Origin: Pseudooceanicola marinus
GTDB taxonomy: Bacteria > Pseudomonadota > Alphaproteobacteria > Rhodobacterales > Rhodobacteraceae
DNA length: 64,000 nucleotides
NCBI RefSeq assembly: GCF_002786295.1
Contig: NZ_PGTC01000015.1
Coordinates: 270,669-334,668, forward strand
Reading direction: 5' to 3'
Of this stretch, positions 24,778 to 35,062 are shown one piece after another. A model generated the notes under the pieces. The model was not told where the DNA came from. It was given only the letters and a program-made list of their open reading frames with translations, and made no database searches. The position numbers and the translations under genes are program-made. Positions within the stretch are counted from its first letter, which is position 1. Every line of letters starts with the position of its first letter.

Positions 24778-26988
24778 TCAGTTCAGGCCGAAGATGTCCT
24801 TCAGCGCGCGTTCAATGGCGGTTTCCAGGCCGCCACCCCCGCCGCCGGAGCTGCCGCCGCGTCCGTTGTCGGCGATGGTCCGCGCGGGTTCCGGGGCGGG
24901 GTGCAGCATCGGAAGAGCATGCACCGGCAGACCGTCGTGGACGCGGGCCATGACCTCGTGGAAGATCTCCGCCGGCAGGCCGGCGCCGGTCACGCCGGTC
25001 AGCGGCGTGTTGTCGTCGTAGCCCATCCAGACGCCCGCGACATAGTCGGCGGAGAAGCCGATGAACCAGGCATCGCGCGCCGCCTGGGTGGTGCCGGTCT
25101 TGCCCGCGATCTCACGGTCCGGCAGGCCGGCGCGGCCGCCGGTGCCCCGGGTGACGACCTGGCGCATCATGTAGATCAGCTCGCGCGCGGCATCCTCGCG
25201 GATCACCCGTTCGCCGATGCCGCCCTCGCTGCCCATCAGGGGCTCCGCGTCGCCCTGCAGACGCACCTCCTGCAGCCCGTAGGGCGTCACCGAGGAACCG
25301 CCGTTCAGGATGCCGGCATAGGCGCCGACCATCTCGATCAGCGTGCTTTCGGAGGCACCAAGCGCCAGCGCCGGGCCCGCGGCCAGGTCGCTTTCGATGC
25401 CGAAGTCGCTGGCGATCTTGCGCACGTTGTCGAGGCCGGCCGCGTCGGCCACGCGCACCGCCGGGATGTTCAGCGACTTCATCAGCGCCTGTTCCAGGGT
25501 GACGGGGCCGCGGTACTGGTGGTCATAGTTTTCCGGGCTCCAGGGGCCGGAGCCGGGGATGTTGATGGTCAGCGGCGTATCCTCGACGATGTCGTTGTAA
25601 TGCCAGCCCAGTTCCAGCGCGGTGGCATAGACGAAGGGCTTGAAGCTGGACCCGGTCTGCCGCAGCGCCTGGGTGGCGCGGTTGAAGACGCCCGAGGCCT
25701 GCACGTCACGGCCCCCCACCATTGCACGCACGGCGCCATCGGCGCTCATCACCACGACAGCGGCCTGCGCCTCGGAGCCGTCGCGGACCTTCTGGTCGAA
25801 GACCCACTTCAGGGCATCCTCGGCGGCGGTCTGGATCCGCTGATCCAGGGTGGTGCGCAGGATCACGTCGGCGGTAGTCTTCGAGGTCAGGAAGTCCGGG
25901 GTGGAGGACATGATCCAGTCGGCGAAATAGCCGCCCGACTGGTCCTGTGCCCGTTTCGACAACTGCGCGGGGTGGTCGATGGCGTTCTGCGCGGCGCTGG
26001 CCGAGAGATAGCCCTGCTCTTCCATCAGCCGCACGATCGTGGAGGCGCGACTCTGGCTGCGGGCCAGGTCGTTGGTCGGCGCGTAGCGGGTCGGGGCGAC
26101 CAGCAGGCCGGCCAGCATGGCGGCCTCGGCCGGGGTCACGTTGGCCGCGGACTTGCCGAAATAGCGCTGGCTGGCGGCCTCGAAGCCGCGGGTGCCTTCG
26201 CCCAGGTAGACGCGGTTCATGTAGAGGCCCAGGATCTCGTCCTTGGAATAGCGCATCTCCATGCCCAGGGCATAGATCGCCTCGCGTCCCTTGCGCAGCA
26301 GGGTGCTCTCGCGGCAATCGGCCTCATAGGCGGCTTCGCTGTCCCATTCCTCGGGGTCGTAAGCCTGGCCGAAGCACAGCAGTTTCGCAGTCTGCTGGGT
26401 GATGGTCGAGCCGCCGTGGCCCGACAGCGGTCCGCGCCCTTCGCTGAGGTTGATGCGGATGGCGCTGGCGATGCCGCGCGGGCTGACGCCCCAGTGACGG
26501 TAGAACCGCTTGTCCTCGGTGGCGACAATGGCGTTCTTCAGGTGCGGGCTGACGGTGTCAGCGGTGACGACGCCGCCGAACTGGTCGCCGCGCCAGGCGA
26601 AGACCTCCCCCTGGTCATCCAGGATGGTCACCGAGCCACGCGCGCGCCCATCGTAGAGATCGTCGATCGGCGGCATGGTCAGCCCGCTGATGCCGGCGGC
26701 CAGCACCACCAGGGCCACGGTCACCGCGCCCAGGCGCCAGGTGACGCGCCAGATCAGGCCGAAGCTCCAGCCGAAGAGGCCCAGCACGAAGGCCACCATC
26801 GGGTTGCGGCGCTTCTGCGGGCTCTTGCGGCGCGCGGGCTTGCGGGGCGGGCCCGGCCGTTTGCCGCCGCCACCACCGCTGCCCTTGCGCGCGGTCTTCT
26901 TGCCGCGCGTCGGCGGTTTCGCCCGGGGTTTTCCCCCATAGCGTTTGTCCGCCACCAATGGCGGTTTGCGCCGTCGTGAATCACTCAT
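24778..26988 (-). CDS. class A penicillin-binding protein (PBP1A-type)
   Basis: 736 residues. Basic, Gly-rich cytosolic tail (residues 1-65), one membrane anchor at about 66-106, glycosyltransferase domain with EDKRFYRHWGVSPRGI (catalytic Glu) and GGSTITQQ, then the transpeptidase with SxxK in TGSSFKPF (Ser active site), SxN as SLN in LMKSLNIPA and the KTGT motif in AGKTGTTQ. It polymerises and cross-links peptidoglycan at the inner membrane. The C-terminus has a poly-Gly stretch (GGSSGGGGGG) before a terminal amphipathic helix. Start is the ATG at 26988. Transcribed alone, divergent from glnK. Confidence 0.93.
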   Translation of the reverse strand: MSDSRRRKPPLVADKRYGGKPRAKPPTRGKKTARKGSGGGGGKRPGPPRKPARRKSPQKRRNPMVAFVLGLFGWSFGLIWRVTWRLGAVTVALVVLAAGISGLTMPPIDDLYDGRARGSVTILDDQGEVFAWRGDQFGGVVTADTVSPHLKNAIVATEDKRFYRHWGVSPRGIASAIRINLSEGRGPLSGHGGSTITQQTAKLLCFGQAYDPEEWDSEAAYEADCRESTLLRKGREAIYALGMEMRYSKDEILGLYMNRVYLGEGTRGFEAASQRYFGKSAANVTPAEAAMLAGLLVAPTRYAPTNDLARSQSRASTIVRLMEEQGYLSASAAQNAIDHPAQLSKRAQDQSGGYFADWIMSSTPDFLTSKTTADVILRTTLDQRIQTAAEDALKWVFDQKVRDGSEAQAAVVVMSADGAVRAMVGGRDVQASGVFNRATQALRQTGSSFKPFVYATALELGWHYNDIVEDTPLTINIPGSGPWSPENYDHQYRGPVTLEQALMKSLNIPAVRVADAAGLDNVRKIASDFGIESDLAAGPALALGASESTLIEMVGAYAGILNGGSSVTPYGLQEVRLQGDAEPLMGSEGGIGERVIREDAARELIYMMRQVVTRGTGGRAGLPDREIAGKTGTTQAARDAWFIGFSADYVAGVWMGYDDNTPLTGVTGAGLPAEIFHEVMARVHDGLPVHALPMLHPAPEPARTIADNGRGGSSGGGGGGLETAIERALKDIFGLN

Positions 26989-27254
26989 GCTGCCTGCCCG
27001 GTGCTTCTTGATTTTGGTCAGGATACAGCCTGCGCGCCGGAATGTTGAGGGACCCTGTGCACCTCACGCGGTTATCATAATGCCTAAATAGTGGGCGAAA
27101 AATGGGATGTGCGCATTTTGAAGGCATATGTCGCCCGTTTTGCACTGGTCAGGGCGGCCTTCTGTTCCGAAAAAGGGGGCTCCACGGCTTAGCTGCCGGT
27201 GCCAAAGGGCGGGCGTGGACTGCGCGATAGCCCGGAAGAAGGAAGGGGATAGTA

Positions 27255-27593
27255 GTGAAACTCATCATTGCGACAATCAAACCGTTCAAGCTGGAGGAGG
27301 TCCGCGAGGCGCTGACCGAGATCGGCGTGCGCGGGATGATGGTGACCGAAATCAAGGGCTTCGGCTCCCAGTCGGGTCACACGGAGATCTACCGCGGGGC
27401 GGAATACGCGGTGAACTTCGTGCCGAAGATCAAGCTGGAGATCGCCGTCAGCGCGGCCATGGCCGACCAGGTGGTCGAGACCATCACCTCCACCGCCAAG
27501 ACCGGCAAGATCGGCGACGGCAAGATCTTCGTGCTGGACATCCAGCAGGCGGTTCGGGTGCGGACCGGCGAAACCAACGACGACGCGCTCTGA
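27255..27593 (+). CDS. glnK: nitrogen regulatory protein P-II
   Basis: 112 residues from GTG 27255 with GGAAGGGG upstream. P-II signature regions: MKLIIATIKPFKLEEVREAL at the N-terminus, the T-loop GFGSQSGHTEIYRGAEY with the uridylylated Tyr51, and the B-loop TGKIGDGKIFV. It senses 2-oxoglutarate and ATP/ADP and blocks the ammonium channel when nitrogen is plentiful. Linkage to amtB 31 bases downstream marks it as the GlnK paralogue. The 266-base upstream spacer is AT-richer than average and should hold the nitrogen-regulated promoter; no convincing sigma-54 site was found. Confidence 0.95.
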   Translation: MKLIIATIKPFKLEEVREALTEIGVRGMMVTEIKGFGSQSGHTEIYRGAEYAVNFVPKIKLEIAVSAAMADQVVETITSTAKTGKIGDGKIFVLDIQQAVRVRTGETNDDAL

Positions 27594-27624
27594 GACGCTC
27601 CGACAGGGAAAGGGAACTAATCCA

Positions 27625-28959
27625 ATGAAAACCTTCGCAAAACTGGGTCTTGCCGCAGCCGTGATCGCGCTGCCGAGCCTGGGCCTTGCTCAAGACGAAG
27701 CTGCCGTGCCGGCCGCCGTGCCGACCGACACCGTCTTCATCCTGAACTCGCTGCTCTTCCTGATCGGTGGCTTCCTGGTCTTCTTCATGGCCGCCGGCTT
27801 TGCCATGCTCGAAGCGGGCCTGGTCCGTTCCAAGAACGTGGCCATGCAGTGCACCAAGAACGTCATGCTCTTCGGCGTCGCCTCGATCTTCTACTACCTG
27901 ATCGGCTACAACCTGATGTACCCGCTGGGCACCTGGTCGGTGGATGGCGTCCTCTCCGGCGTCTTCGGCCCCGGCGTCCTGGAAGCCGTCGGCGTGACCG
28001 CCGATGCCGCCGACGACTACGGCTATGCCTCCACCGGCTCCGACTTCTTCTTCCAGCTGATGTTCTGCGCCGCCACCGCCTCGATCGTTTCGGGCACCCT
28101 GGCCGAGCGGATCAAGCTGTGGCCCTTCATGATCTTCACGGTCATCCTGACCTCGATCATCTACCCGATCACCGCCTCCTGGAAATGGGGCGGCGGCTTC
28201 CTGGATGCGGCTGGCTTCCTGGACTTCGCAGGCTCGACCGTCGTGCACTCCGTGGGTGGCTGGGCCGCTCTGACCGGTGCGCTGATCCTCGGCCCGCGCC
28301 TGGGCAAGTACAAGGACGGCAAGGTCAACGCCTTCCCCGGTTCCAACCTGACCCTTGCCACCCTGGGTACGTTCATCCTGTGGCTCGGCTGGTTCGGCTT
28401 CAACGGTGGTTCGCAGCTGGCTATGGGCTCTGTCGGTGACGTGGCCGACGTGTCGCGCATCTTCTCCAACACCAACGCGGCTGCGGCCGGTGGTGCCGTG
28501 GCTGCCGCGATCCTGACCCAGCTGATGTACAAGAAGGTCGACCTGACCATGGTGCTGAACGGCGCCCTGGCTGGCCTGGTGTCCATCACCGCCGAACCCC
28601 TGACCCCGACCCTGGGTCTGGCCACCATCATCGGCATGATCGGCGGCATCATCGTGGTCTTCGTTGTCCCGCTGCTGGACAAGCTGAAGATCGACGACGT
28701 CGTCGGCGCCATCCCGGTCCACCTGGTCTGCGGCATCTGGGGCACCATCGCCGTGGTCCTGTCGAACTCCGACGCCACCATCGGCGCCCAGCTCTACGGC
28801 ATCGTCGTCGTCGGCGCGGCCACCGTTGTCGCCTCGGCCTTGGTCTGGATCATCCTGAAGGCCGTTGTGGGCATCCGCGTCTCGGAAGAAGACGAGATCA
28901 CAGGCCTCGACATGGCGGAACTGGGCATGGAAGCCTACCCCGAGTTCTCGAAAGGCTGA
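27625..28959 (+). CDS. amtB: ammonium transporter
   Basis: 444 residues including a cleavable signal peptide (ending LGLA-QDE) and 11 membrane segments. Conserved Amt elements: LVFFMAAGFAMLEAGLVRSKN, then FFFQLMFCAATASIVSGTLAER, the first pore His in STVVHSVGGWAAL and the second in HLVCGIWGT. It conducts ammonia after deprotonating ammonium at the periplasmic face and is gated by GlnK, whose gene precedes it. A strong terminator follows 27 bases after the stop. Confidence 0.95.
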   Translation: MKTFAKLGLAAAVIALPSLGLAQDEAAVPAAVPTDTVFILNSLLFLIGGFLVFFMAAGFAMLEAGLVRSKNVAMQCTKNVMLFGVASIFYYLIGYNLMYPLGTWSVDGVLSGVFGPGVLEAVGVTADAADDYGYASTGSDFFFQLMFCAATASIVSGTLAERIKLWPFMIFTVILTSIIYPITASWKWGGGFLDAAGFLDFAGSTVVHSVGGWAALTGALILGPRLGKYKDGKVNAFPGSNLTLATLGTFILWLGWFGFNGGSQLAMGSVGDVADVSRIFSNTNAAAAGGAVAAAILTQLMYKKVDLTMVLNGALAGLVSITAEPLTPTLGLATIIGMIGGIIVVFVVPLLDKLKIDDVVGAIPVHLVCGIWGTIAVVLSNSDATIGAQLYGIVVVGAATVVASALVWIILKAVVGIRVSEEDEITGLDMAELGMEAYPEFSKG

Positions 28960-28986
28960 TCCTCCTTCCATATTCAGCCACTACCT

Positions 28987-29017
28987 GCCCGGGCGTTCGC
29001 GCCCGGGCTTTTTCTTT
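28987..29017 (+). terminator. rho-independent terminator of glnK-amtB
   Basis: Stem GCCCGGGCG / CGCCCGGGC with TTCG loop (28987-29008), then TTTTTCTTT. Confidence 0.92.
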
Positions 29018-29040
29018 GCCGACAGGGCGGCGCCGCATGA

Positions 29041-29071
29041 AAAAGGGCCTGCCTTGCGGCAGACCCCTTTT
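29041..29071 (-). terminator. terminator of the rhodanese gene
   Basis: Imperfect hairpin (CTGCC/GGCAG core, GGG/CCC, two mismatches) with a T-rich run on the minus-strand side, 29 bases after the rhodanese stop. Confidence 0.65.
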
Positions 29072-29099
29072 CGATCCGAGGCGGAACCGTCCCCGGTTC

Positions 29100-29480
29100 C
29101 TATTCCGGGTTCACCATGCTGGGCGCGCCGGTGCCCATGTCGGTGCCCATGTAAGGCAGCTTGGCCTCTTTCCAGGCGCCGAAGCCACCGCCCATGTGCG
29201 CGATCTTGTCGATGCCGGCCGCGATCGCCGCGCGGGCCATCTTTTCCGACCGCACGCCGGAGCCGCAGTGCAGCACGATCCGTTTCGTGCCCTGGGAGGG
29301 CAGGTAGCGCGGCGCGAAGAAGGACATGGGCATCAACAGCGAGCCGACCACGTGCTCGAACATGTATTCCTGCGGCGTGCGCACGTCGATCAGCACGATC
29401 TGCCCCTCGGCCAGGGCGTCATGCACCTCCTGCGGGGTCCAGGTCTCCAGGGTGACGCCGTCCACGGTTTCCGATTCCAT
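29100..29480 (-). CDS. single-domain rhodanese-like sulfurtransferase
   Basis: 126 residues from ATG 29480 with GGAGAG upstream (the longer frame is rejected). One rhodanese domain: LIDVRTPQEYMFEHVVGS near the N-terminus and the active-site loop VLHCGSGVRSEKMA (Cys near residue 73), a six-residue loop typical of sulfane sulfur transferases. The protein lacks a signal peptide, so it acts in the cytosol. A Met/Gly-rich C-terminal tail (PYMGTDMGTGAPSMV) is unusual. Own terminator downstream; apparently monocistronic. Confidence 0.88.
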   Translation of the reverse strand: MESETVDGVTLETWTPQEVHDALAEGQIVLIDVRTPQEYMFEHVVGSLLMPMSFFAPRYLPSQGTKRIVLHCGSGVRSEKMARAAIAAGIDKIAHMGGGFGAWKEAKLPYMGTDMGTGAPSMVNPE

Positions 29481-29795
29481 TGCTCTCTCCTGCGATAGGG
29501 TTGGTTTGTCTCGCGCGCCGGCCGGACCTCTGGGGCCCGGATCTGTCTTCGGGCCGCGCTCCCTACCGATGTAGGGTGGTTCCCAGGCTGCGGGGAGGGG
29601 CGGTGCCCGTGTCGCCTCGCCGCAGTGCAGAAAGCCGCTGACCGGACTCGTCTCCTCAAAAGGAGTGCTTTTCCCTATGCCTTGTCGCTGGGCGCCGCTG
29701 CGTCCATTCCGCACCGCAGGGCCTCGTCCGATTGCCGCGCTCCGGGATCCGTGCTTATGCTTTGACGAAAAGACAAGAACCGGGGGACGGGACAT
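29481..29795. other. 315-base intergenic region, divergent promoters
   Basis: Between divergent rhodanese and puuD. No gene is seen. It contains a short palindrome CCCTACCGATGTAGGG (29562-29577) and a CTCCT/AGGAG inverted repeat near 29653 that could be regulator sites; nothing more can be supported. Confidence 0.4.
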
Positions 29796-31016
29796 ATGTA
29801 CGATTTGGTGGCCATCGGGGCCTGGCTGGAATTCGCCGTGCGCTGGCTGCACGTGGTCACGGCGATCGCCTGGATCGGGTCGTCCTTCTATTTCATCGCG
29901 CTGGACCTGGGCCTGAACCGGTCAATCCCCGGCCCTGCCGATGGCGAGGAATGGCAGGTGCACGGCGGTGGTTTTTACCATATCCAGAAGTACCTCGTGG
30001 CGCCCGAGGCGCTGCCCGACCATCTGGTCTGGTTCAAATGGGAAAGCTACGCCACCTGGCTGTCGGGCTTCGCCCTGCTGTGGCTGGTCTATTACCTGGG
30101 CGCCGATTTCTACCTGGTCGATCCCAACGTGCTGGACATCCCCGCCTGGGGCGGCATCGCCATTTCCCTGGCCTCGCTCGGCTTCGGCTGGCTGGCCTAT
30201 GACACGATCTGCAAATCGAAGTTCGGCGACAACAACACCCGGCTGATGCTGCTGCTCTACGCGATCCTGGTGGCGCTGGCCTATTTCTACACCCAGGTCT
30301 TCACCGGCCGCGCCGCGCTGCTGCACCTGGGCGCCTTCACCGCGACGATCATGTCGGCCAACGTCTTCATGGTGATCATCCCCAACCAGAAGATCGTGGT
30401 GGCCGACCTGAAGGCGGGCCGGACGCCGGATGCCAAGTACGGCAAGATCGCCAAGCAGCGCTCGACCCACAACAACTACCTGACGCTGCCGGTCATCTTC
30501 ATGATGCTCAGCAACCACTACCCGCTGGCGTTTTCGACCGAGTACACCTGGATCATCGCCAGCCTTGTCTTCCTGATGGGCGTCACCATCCGGCATTTCT
30601 TCAACAGCATGCACGCGAAGAAGGGAATGCCCTACTGGACTTGGCTGCTGACCGCGCTGATCTTCCTGCTGATCATGTGGCTGTCCACCGCGCCGCTGTT
30701 CCGCTCGGATGTCTACGAGGAGGAGGCCTCGGCCCACCTCAGCCGCTTTGCCCAGGCCGAGGGGTTCGAGGATGTGCATGACATCGTGATGGGCCGCTGT
30801 TCCATGTGCCACGGCGCCGAACCCTTCTGGGACGGGATCCTCTGGGCGCCCAAGGGCGTACGCCTGGACACCGAGGCCGACATCGTGCGCAACGCCCGCG
30901 GCATCTACATGCAGGCCGGGCTGACCCATGCCATGCCGCCCGCTAACGTTTCCTTCATCGAAGAGGACGAACGTCAGGCCATCCGCGACTGGTACAAGGC
31001 GGCGATCAAGGGCTGA
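29796..31016 (+). CDS. puuD: urate hydroxylase PuuD, membrane protein with cytochrome c domain
   Basis: 406 residues. The N-terminal 300 residues form about eight membrane spans of the Urate_ox_N family (formerly DUF989): EFAVRWLHVVTAIAWIGSSF, GGGFYHIQKYLVAPE, then LVWFKWESYATWLSG and RSTHNNYLTLPVIFMMLSNH. The C-terminal 90 residues are periplasmic and contain the heme c site CSMCH (GRCSMCHGAEP, near 330) with a likely Met ligand in HAMPP. The family oxidises urate to 5-hydroxyisourate and passes electrons to the respiratory chain instead of making peroxide. No other purine-catabolism gene is adjacent. Confidence 0.92.
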   Translation: MYDLVAIGAWLEFAVRWLHVVTAIAWIGSSFYFIALDLGLNRSIPGPADGEEWQVHGGGFYHIQKYLVAPEALPDHLVWFKWESYATWLSGFALLWLVYYLGADFYLVDPNVLDIPAWGGIAISLASLGFGWLAYDTICKSKFGDNNTRLMLLLYAILVALAYFYTQVFTGRAALLHLGAFTATIMSANVFMVIIPNQKIVVADLKAGRTPDAKYGKIAKQRSTHNNYLTLPVIFMMLSNHYPLAFSTEYTWIIASLVFLMGVTIRHFFNSMHAKKGMPYWTWLLTALIFLLIMWLSTAPLFRSDVYEEEASAHLSRFAQAEGFEDVHDIVMGRCSMCHGAEPFWDGILWAPKGVRLDTEADIVRNARGIYMQAGLTHAMPPANVSFIEEDERQAIRDWYKAAIKG

Positions 31017-31060
31017 GGACCTCTCGAGTCGCCCTGACCGCGAGGTTACAGGAGGCCGGA

Positions 31061-31396
31061 ATGCGCCGCAGGTTTCGTCTGGGTCTACTTTGGGCGCTCC
31101 TGTCGCTCTTGCCGGCGGGGCAGGCCGGGGCCGAGATCCTGGCCGCGCCGGTGACCGTGACCAGCAGCAGCCTTGGCCCCCCTCTGGCGGTGTCGATCCG
31201 CCCGTTCCGCGCCGAGGCGCAGGAGATCTGGCATGTGGCGGGCGCCTGTTCGGCCGCCGAAGATCCGGCGCGGGTAAGGCTTGTCGCCTTTGCCGCCCTG
31301 GCCGACCTGACCATCTACCTGACCGACGCCCCCGAGAAGGCGCACCGGACGATCTGCCTGACCAATCCCGACGCCTGGCCGCAGGCGCGGGAGTGA
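31061..31396 (+). CDS. small secreted protein of unknown function
   Basis: 111 residues. A clear Sec signal peptide (MRRRFRLGLLWALLSLLPAGQAGAE) is predicted to be cleaved near residue 24, giving an 87-residue periplasmic protein. Two cysteines (AGACSAA and TICLTN) could form one disulfide. No family is recognised. It lies 44 bases after puuD on the same strand and is probably co-transcribed, so a role close to the periplasmic cytochrome c domain is possible but unproven. Confidence 0.6.
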   Translation: MRRRFRLGLLWALLSLLPAGQAGAEILAAPVTVTSSSLGPPLAVSIRPFRAEAQEIWHVAGACSAAEDPARVRLVAFAALADLTIYLTDAPEKAHRTICLTNPDAWPQARE

Positions 31397-31785
31397 TGGC
31401 CCGTTCATAGCAGCGACTGCATGCCGTGCGTCTCTTTCACCCGACGCGGAGGGCTTGGGGGCGCTTTCTTGCGAGAGATCGTCGGAATGCGACAGGCTCT
31501 GGTTCTGGGCTGCATGCCGCGTAGCTCAAAGCGCCCGCTTATGGCCCCCTTCTGCACGGCGTGTGGATTGCGGAACGGACCCTGGCCTGGCGGGTGGATC
31601 GCTTCGCTTGCACGCTTGCGCGCCCACCCAGGGGAGGGCGCAGCCCGGCTTCGGGGGGAGGCATGGCATGCGGGGAGGGCGATGTTGGGAAAAAGAGCCT
31701 GTGCGGGAGAGGGGCCCTTTGACCACCCTTCTCCGAGGCGCAGCCCCCATTCCCGACTCATTCGGCACCTGCTACATTTGGCGGC
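31397..31785. other. 389-base intergenic region upstream of mutL
   Basis: No supported gene; overlapping open frames are Arg/Pro/Gly-rich and lack family features. Several G/C-rich self-complementary patches (for example CCCACCCAGGGGAGGG near 31625) occur. The mutL promoter is presumably in its last 150 bases. Confidence 0.4.
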
Positions 31786-33747
31786 ATGCAGCGTCCCGAC
31801 CCCCATATCCTCGATTCTCAGCCCGTCATCCGTCAGCTCGACGATGCCGCGATCAACCGTATTGCCGCCGGCGAAGTGGTCGAACGCCCGGCCTCGGCGG
31901 TGAAGGAGCTGGTGGAAAACGCCCTCGACGCGGGGGCCACGCGGATCGACGTGACCGTGGCCGATGGCGGCAAGACCCTGATCCGCGTGGCCGACGACGG
32001 CTGCGGCATCACGCCGGAGGCGCTGCCGCTGGCCCTGTCGCGCCATGCCACCTCGAAGATCGACGGGACCGACCTGCTGAACATCCACTCCTTCGGCTTC
32101 CGGGGCGAGGCGCTGCCCTCGCTGGGGGCCGTGGGGCGGCTGTCCCTGACCTCGCGCGCGAAGGGCCATGACGCGGCCGAGGTGCGGGTCTCCGGCGGTC
32201 AGCTGGGGGAGGTGAAACCGGCGGCCCTGAACAAGGGCACTGTGGTCGAACTGCGCGATCTCTTCTACGCCACGCCGGCGCGGCTGAAGTTCCTGCGCAC
32301 CGACCGGGCGGAGATGCAGGCGGTGTCGGACGTGGTCAAACGTCTGGCCATGGCGGAACCGCACGTGGGGTTCACCCTTCGCGACGCCTCCGGCGCCTCG
32401 GGCAAGGGCGGGGACGCGCGGGTGACCTTCCGCGCCGATCCCGAGACCGGGGACCTGTTCGACGCACTGCACGGGCGCCTTGCCTCCATCCTGGGGCGCG
32501 AATTCGCGGAGAACGCTCTGGCCATCGACGCCACGCGCGACGGCATCCGCATGACCGGCTATGCGGCGCTGCCCACCTATTCGCGCGGCGCGGCGGTGGC
32601 GCAGTTCCTCTTCGTCAACGGCCGCCCGGTGAAGGACAAGCTGCTGACCGGCGCCCTGCGCGCCGCCTATTTCGATTTCCTGTCGCGGGACCGGCACCCG
32701 GCCGCCGCGCTGTTCCTCGACTGCGATCCGCATCTGGTCGACGTGAACGTCCACCCGGCGAAATCCGAGGTGCGGTTCCGCGACCCCGGCACGGCGCGGG
32801 GTCTGATCGTCTCGGGCCTGCGCCATGCGCTGGCCGAGGCCGGGCATCGCGCCTCGACCACCGTCGCGGGCGCCACGCTGGGGGCCTTCCGGCCCGAACC
32901 CGCGGCGGGCAGCAGGCCCTCGATGGGCGCGCTCGGGCCCGCGCCGCAGCCGACCGAGGGCAGCGCCAACCGGGTCTACCAATACGACAGCCAGTACCGT
33001 CGGGAGGCGCCGGTGCGCCCGACCTTCGGCGGCCAGCGCGAGGCAGGGTTCGCGGAAACTTCGGCGCCCGACTGGGGGCTGCCCAGCCTCGACGCCGGCC
33101 CCTCCGCCCGGTTCGAGCCGGTGGTCGAGGATCTGCCGCAGGGCACCAACGAGACCCCGCTGGAAGAACACCCCCTGGGCGCGGCTCGCGCACAGCTGCA
33201 CGAGAACTACATCGTCGCCCAAACCACCCGCGGCATGGTCGTCGTCGATCAACACGCGGCCCACGAACGGCTGGTCTACGAGAAGCTGAAACGGCAGATG
33301 GCCGAGAACGGCGTCGCGGCCCAGGCCCTGCTGATCCCCGAGATCATCGAGCTGTCGCAGGGCGACGCGCAGCGACTGCTGGAGGCCGCTGACGATCTGG
33401 CGCGCATGGGGCTGGTGATCGAACCCTTCGGCGGCGGCGCCATCGCGGTACGTGAAACGCCGGCCATCCTGGGCGAGATCAACGCCGAGGCCCTGCTGCG
33501 GGACGTGCTGGACGAGCTGACCGACCAGGACGACAGCCTGACCCTGCAGGCGCGCATCGAGGCGATCCTCAGCCGCGTCGCCTGCCACGGCTCGATCCGC
33601 TCGGGCCGGCGCATGCAGGTGGCCGAGATGAACGAACTTCTGCGGCAGATGGAGGCGACCCCCCATTCCGGGCAATGCAACCACGGCCGGCCCACCTACG
33701 TAGAGCTGAAGCTCTCCGACATCGAAAGGCTGTTTGGCCGCACATGA
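31786..33747 (+). CDS. mutL: DNA mismatch repair protein MutL
   Basis: 653 residues. GHKL ATPase N-terminus: [34 protein letters not shown], then [16 protein letters not shown] variable linker (about 340-450) precedes the dimerisation domain. The endonuclease motif [12 protein letters not shown] (the DQHAx2Ex4E type) is intact, with ACHGSIRSG and CNHGRP as accessory metal sites. It should therefore nick DNA itself, consistent with a lineage lacking MutH. The stop overlaps the rmuC start (ATGA). Confidence 0.95.
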   Translation: MQRPDPHILDSQPVIRQLDDAAINRIAAGEVVERPASAVKELVENALDAGATRIDVTVADGGKTLIRVADDGCGITPEALPLALSRHATSKIDGTDLLNIHSFGFRGEALPSLGAVGRLSLTSRAKGHDAAEVRVSGGQLGEVKPAALNKGTVVELRDLFYATPARLKFLRTDRAEMQAVSDVVKRLAMAEPHVGFTLRDASGASGKGGDARVTFRADPETGDLFDALHGRLASILGREFAENALAIDATRDGIRMTGYAALPTYSRGAAVAQFLFVNGRPVKDKLLTGALRAAYFDFLSRDRHPAAALFLDCDPHLVDVNVHPAKSEVRFRDPGTARGLIVSGLRHALAEAGHRASTTVAGATLGAFRPEPAAGSRPSMGALGPAPQPTEGSANRVYQYDSQYRREAPVRPTFGGQREAGFAETSAPDWGLPSLDAGPSARFEPVVEDLPQGTNETPLEEHPLGAARAQLHENYIVAQTTRGMVVVDQHAAHERLVYEKLKRQMAENGVAAQALLIPEIIELSQGDAQRLLEAADDLARMGLVIEPFGGGAIAVRETPAILGEINAEALLRDVLDELTDQDDSLTLQARIEAILSRVACHGSIRSGRRMQVAEMNELLRQMEATPHSGQCNHGRPTYVELKLSDIERLFGRT

Positions 33748-34979
33748 TCCAGATCGGCACGACCCAGATCGACCTGTCCGACCCTCTTGCCCTCGCCGCC
33801 GTCATCGGCGGCGTGGCTTTTCTGGTGCTGCTGGTCCTGATCGTCTTCGCGATCCGCGTCGCCGGTCGCTCGTCCGAGCCGGTGATCTGGCAGATGAGCC
33901 AGCTGGCCCGCACGGTCGAGGGGCTGGCCTCGGGGCAGGAGCAGCTGGCGGGGCGCCTGGGGACCGTGTCGGACGCGCAGACCAACGGCCAGACCCGGAT
34001 GGTGCAGACCATGGAGGCGCGGCTGGCCCATGTGCAAAGCCAGATGAACGACCGCCTGCATGCCAACGCGATGCAGCAGGCCCGCGCCCTGGCCGAGATG
34101 CAGGAGAAGATGAGTGAACAGCTGCGCGGCGGGTCCGAGAAGACGACGAAAAGCCTGGCGGAGCTGCAACAGCGCCTGCAGGTGATCGACCGCGCGCAGG
34201 AGAACATCACCAAGCTGTCGGGCGACGTGCTGTCGTTGCAGGACATCCTGTCAAACAAGCAGACCCGCGGCGCCTTTGGCGAGATCCAGCTGAACGACAT
34301 CGTGGGCAAGGCGCTGCCCTCGGACAGCTACACGGTGCAGGCGAAGCTGTCGAACGACCGCCGCGCCGACTGCCTGATCCACCTGCCCAACCCTCCGGGC
34401 CCCCTCGTCATCGACGCCAAGTTCCCGCTGGAGGCCTACGAGGCCCTGCGCGGCGCCCAGACCCAGGACCAGAAGGCCCGCGCCCAGACCCTGTTCCGCC
34501 AGGCGGTGCGCGCCCACATCAAGGCAATCTCAGAGCGTTACATCATCGAGGGGGAAACCGCCGACGGCGCGCTGATGTTCCTGCCCTCGGAGGCGGTCTA
34601 TGCCGAGCTGCACGCCAATTTCCCCGAGGTCGTCCGCGAGGGGTTCACCGCCCGGGTCTGGATCGTTTCGCCCACCACCTGCATGGCGACGCTGAACACC
34701 ATGCGCGCCATCCTGAAGGACGCCCGCATGCGCGAGCAGGCCGGCGCTATCCGCAAGACCCTGTCGCTGCTGCACCGCGACGTGGAGCTGGTGGTGGAAC
34801 GGGTGGCCAAGCTGGATACTCATTTCACCCAGGCCCGCAAGGACCTGGACGGTATCGGCACCGCCGCCGAACGGGCCGGCAAACGGGCGCTGAAGCTCGA
34901 CAATTTCGACTTCGAGGAGCTGGCGCCGGAGGCCGACAGCCCGCTGGAGAGCCTCACCCAGGATCCGCCGAAAAGCTGA
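33744..34979 (+). CDS. rmuC: DNA recombination protein RmuC
   Basis: 411 residues from ATG 33744 overlapping the mutL stop. One N-terminal membrane segment (about residues 15-37), a long coiled coil (about 45-165), then the RmuC domain: [32 protein letters not shown] and [39 protein letters not shown]. The domain is related to restriction-type nucleases; the family limits inversion and short-repeat recombination. Coupling with mutL fits a DNA maintenance role. Confidence 0.93.
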   Translation: MIQIGTTQIDLSDPLALAAVIGGVAFLVLLVLIVFAIRVAGRSSEPVIWQMSQLARTVEGLASGQEQLAGRLGTVSDAQTNGQTRMVQTMEARLAHVQSQMNDRLHANAMQQARALAEMQEKMSEQLRGGSEKTTKSLAELQQRLQVIDRAQENITKLSGDVLSLQDILSNKQTRGAFGEIQLNDIVGKALPSDSYTVQAKLSNDRRADCLIHLPNPPGPLVIDAKFPLEAYEALRGAQTQDQKARAQTLFRQAVRAHIKAISERYIIEGETADGALMFLPSEAVYAELHANFPEVVREGFTARVWIVSPTTCMATLNTMRAILKDARMREQAGAIRKTLSLLHRDVELVVERVAKLDTHFTQARKDLDGIGTAAERAGKRALKLDNFDFEELAPEADSPLESLTQDPPKS

Positions 34980-35062
34980 GGCGAAAAACCTGAGTTTGCG
35001 GCAAATCAAGGAAGGGCGTAGGCTTTTGCCTGCATGCTCCGCGACGAACAGGAGGAAACGCC

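Noticed and set aside
26989..27254. Sigma-54 promoter upstream of glnK
   Set aside because: The nearest match (around TCGCCCGTTTTGC) lacks the invariant GG at the -24 element, so it cannot be supported.
31421..31903. 160-codon plus-strand ORF before mutL
   Set aside because: Arg/Pro/Ser-rich with no family signal; it ends within mutL in another frame and codon use is unlike neighbours.
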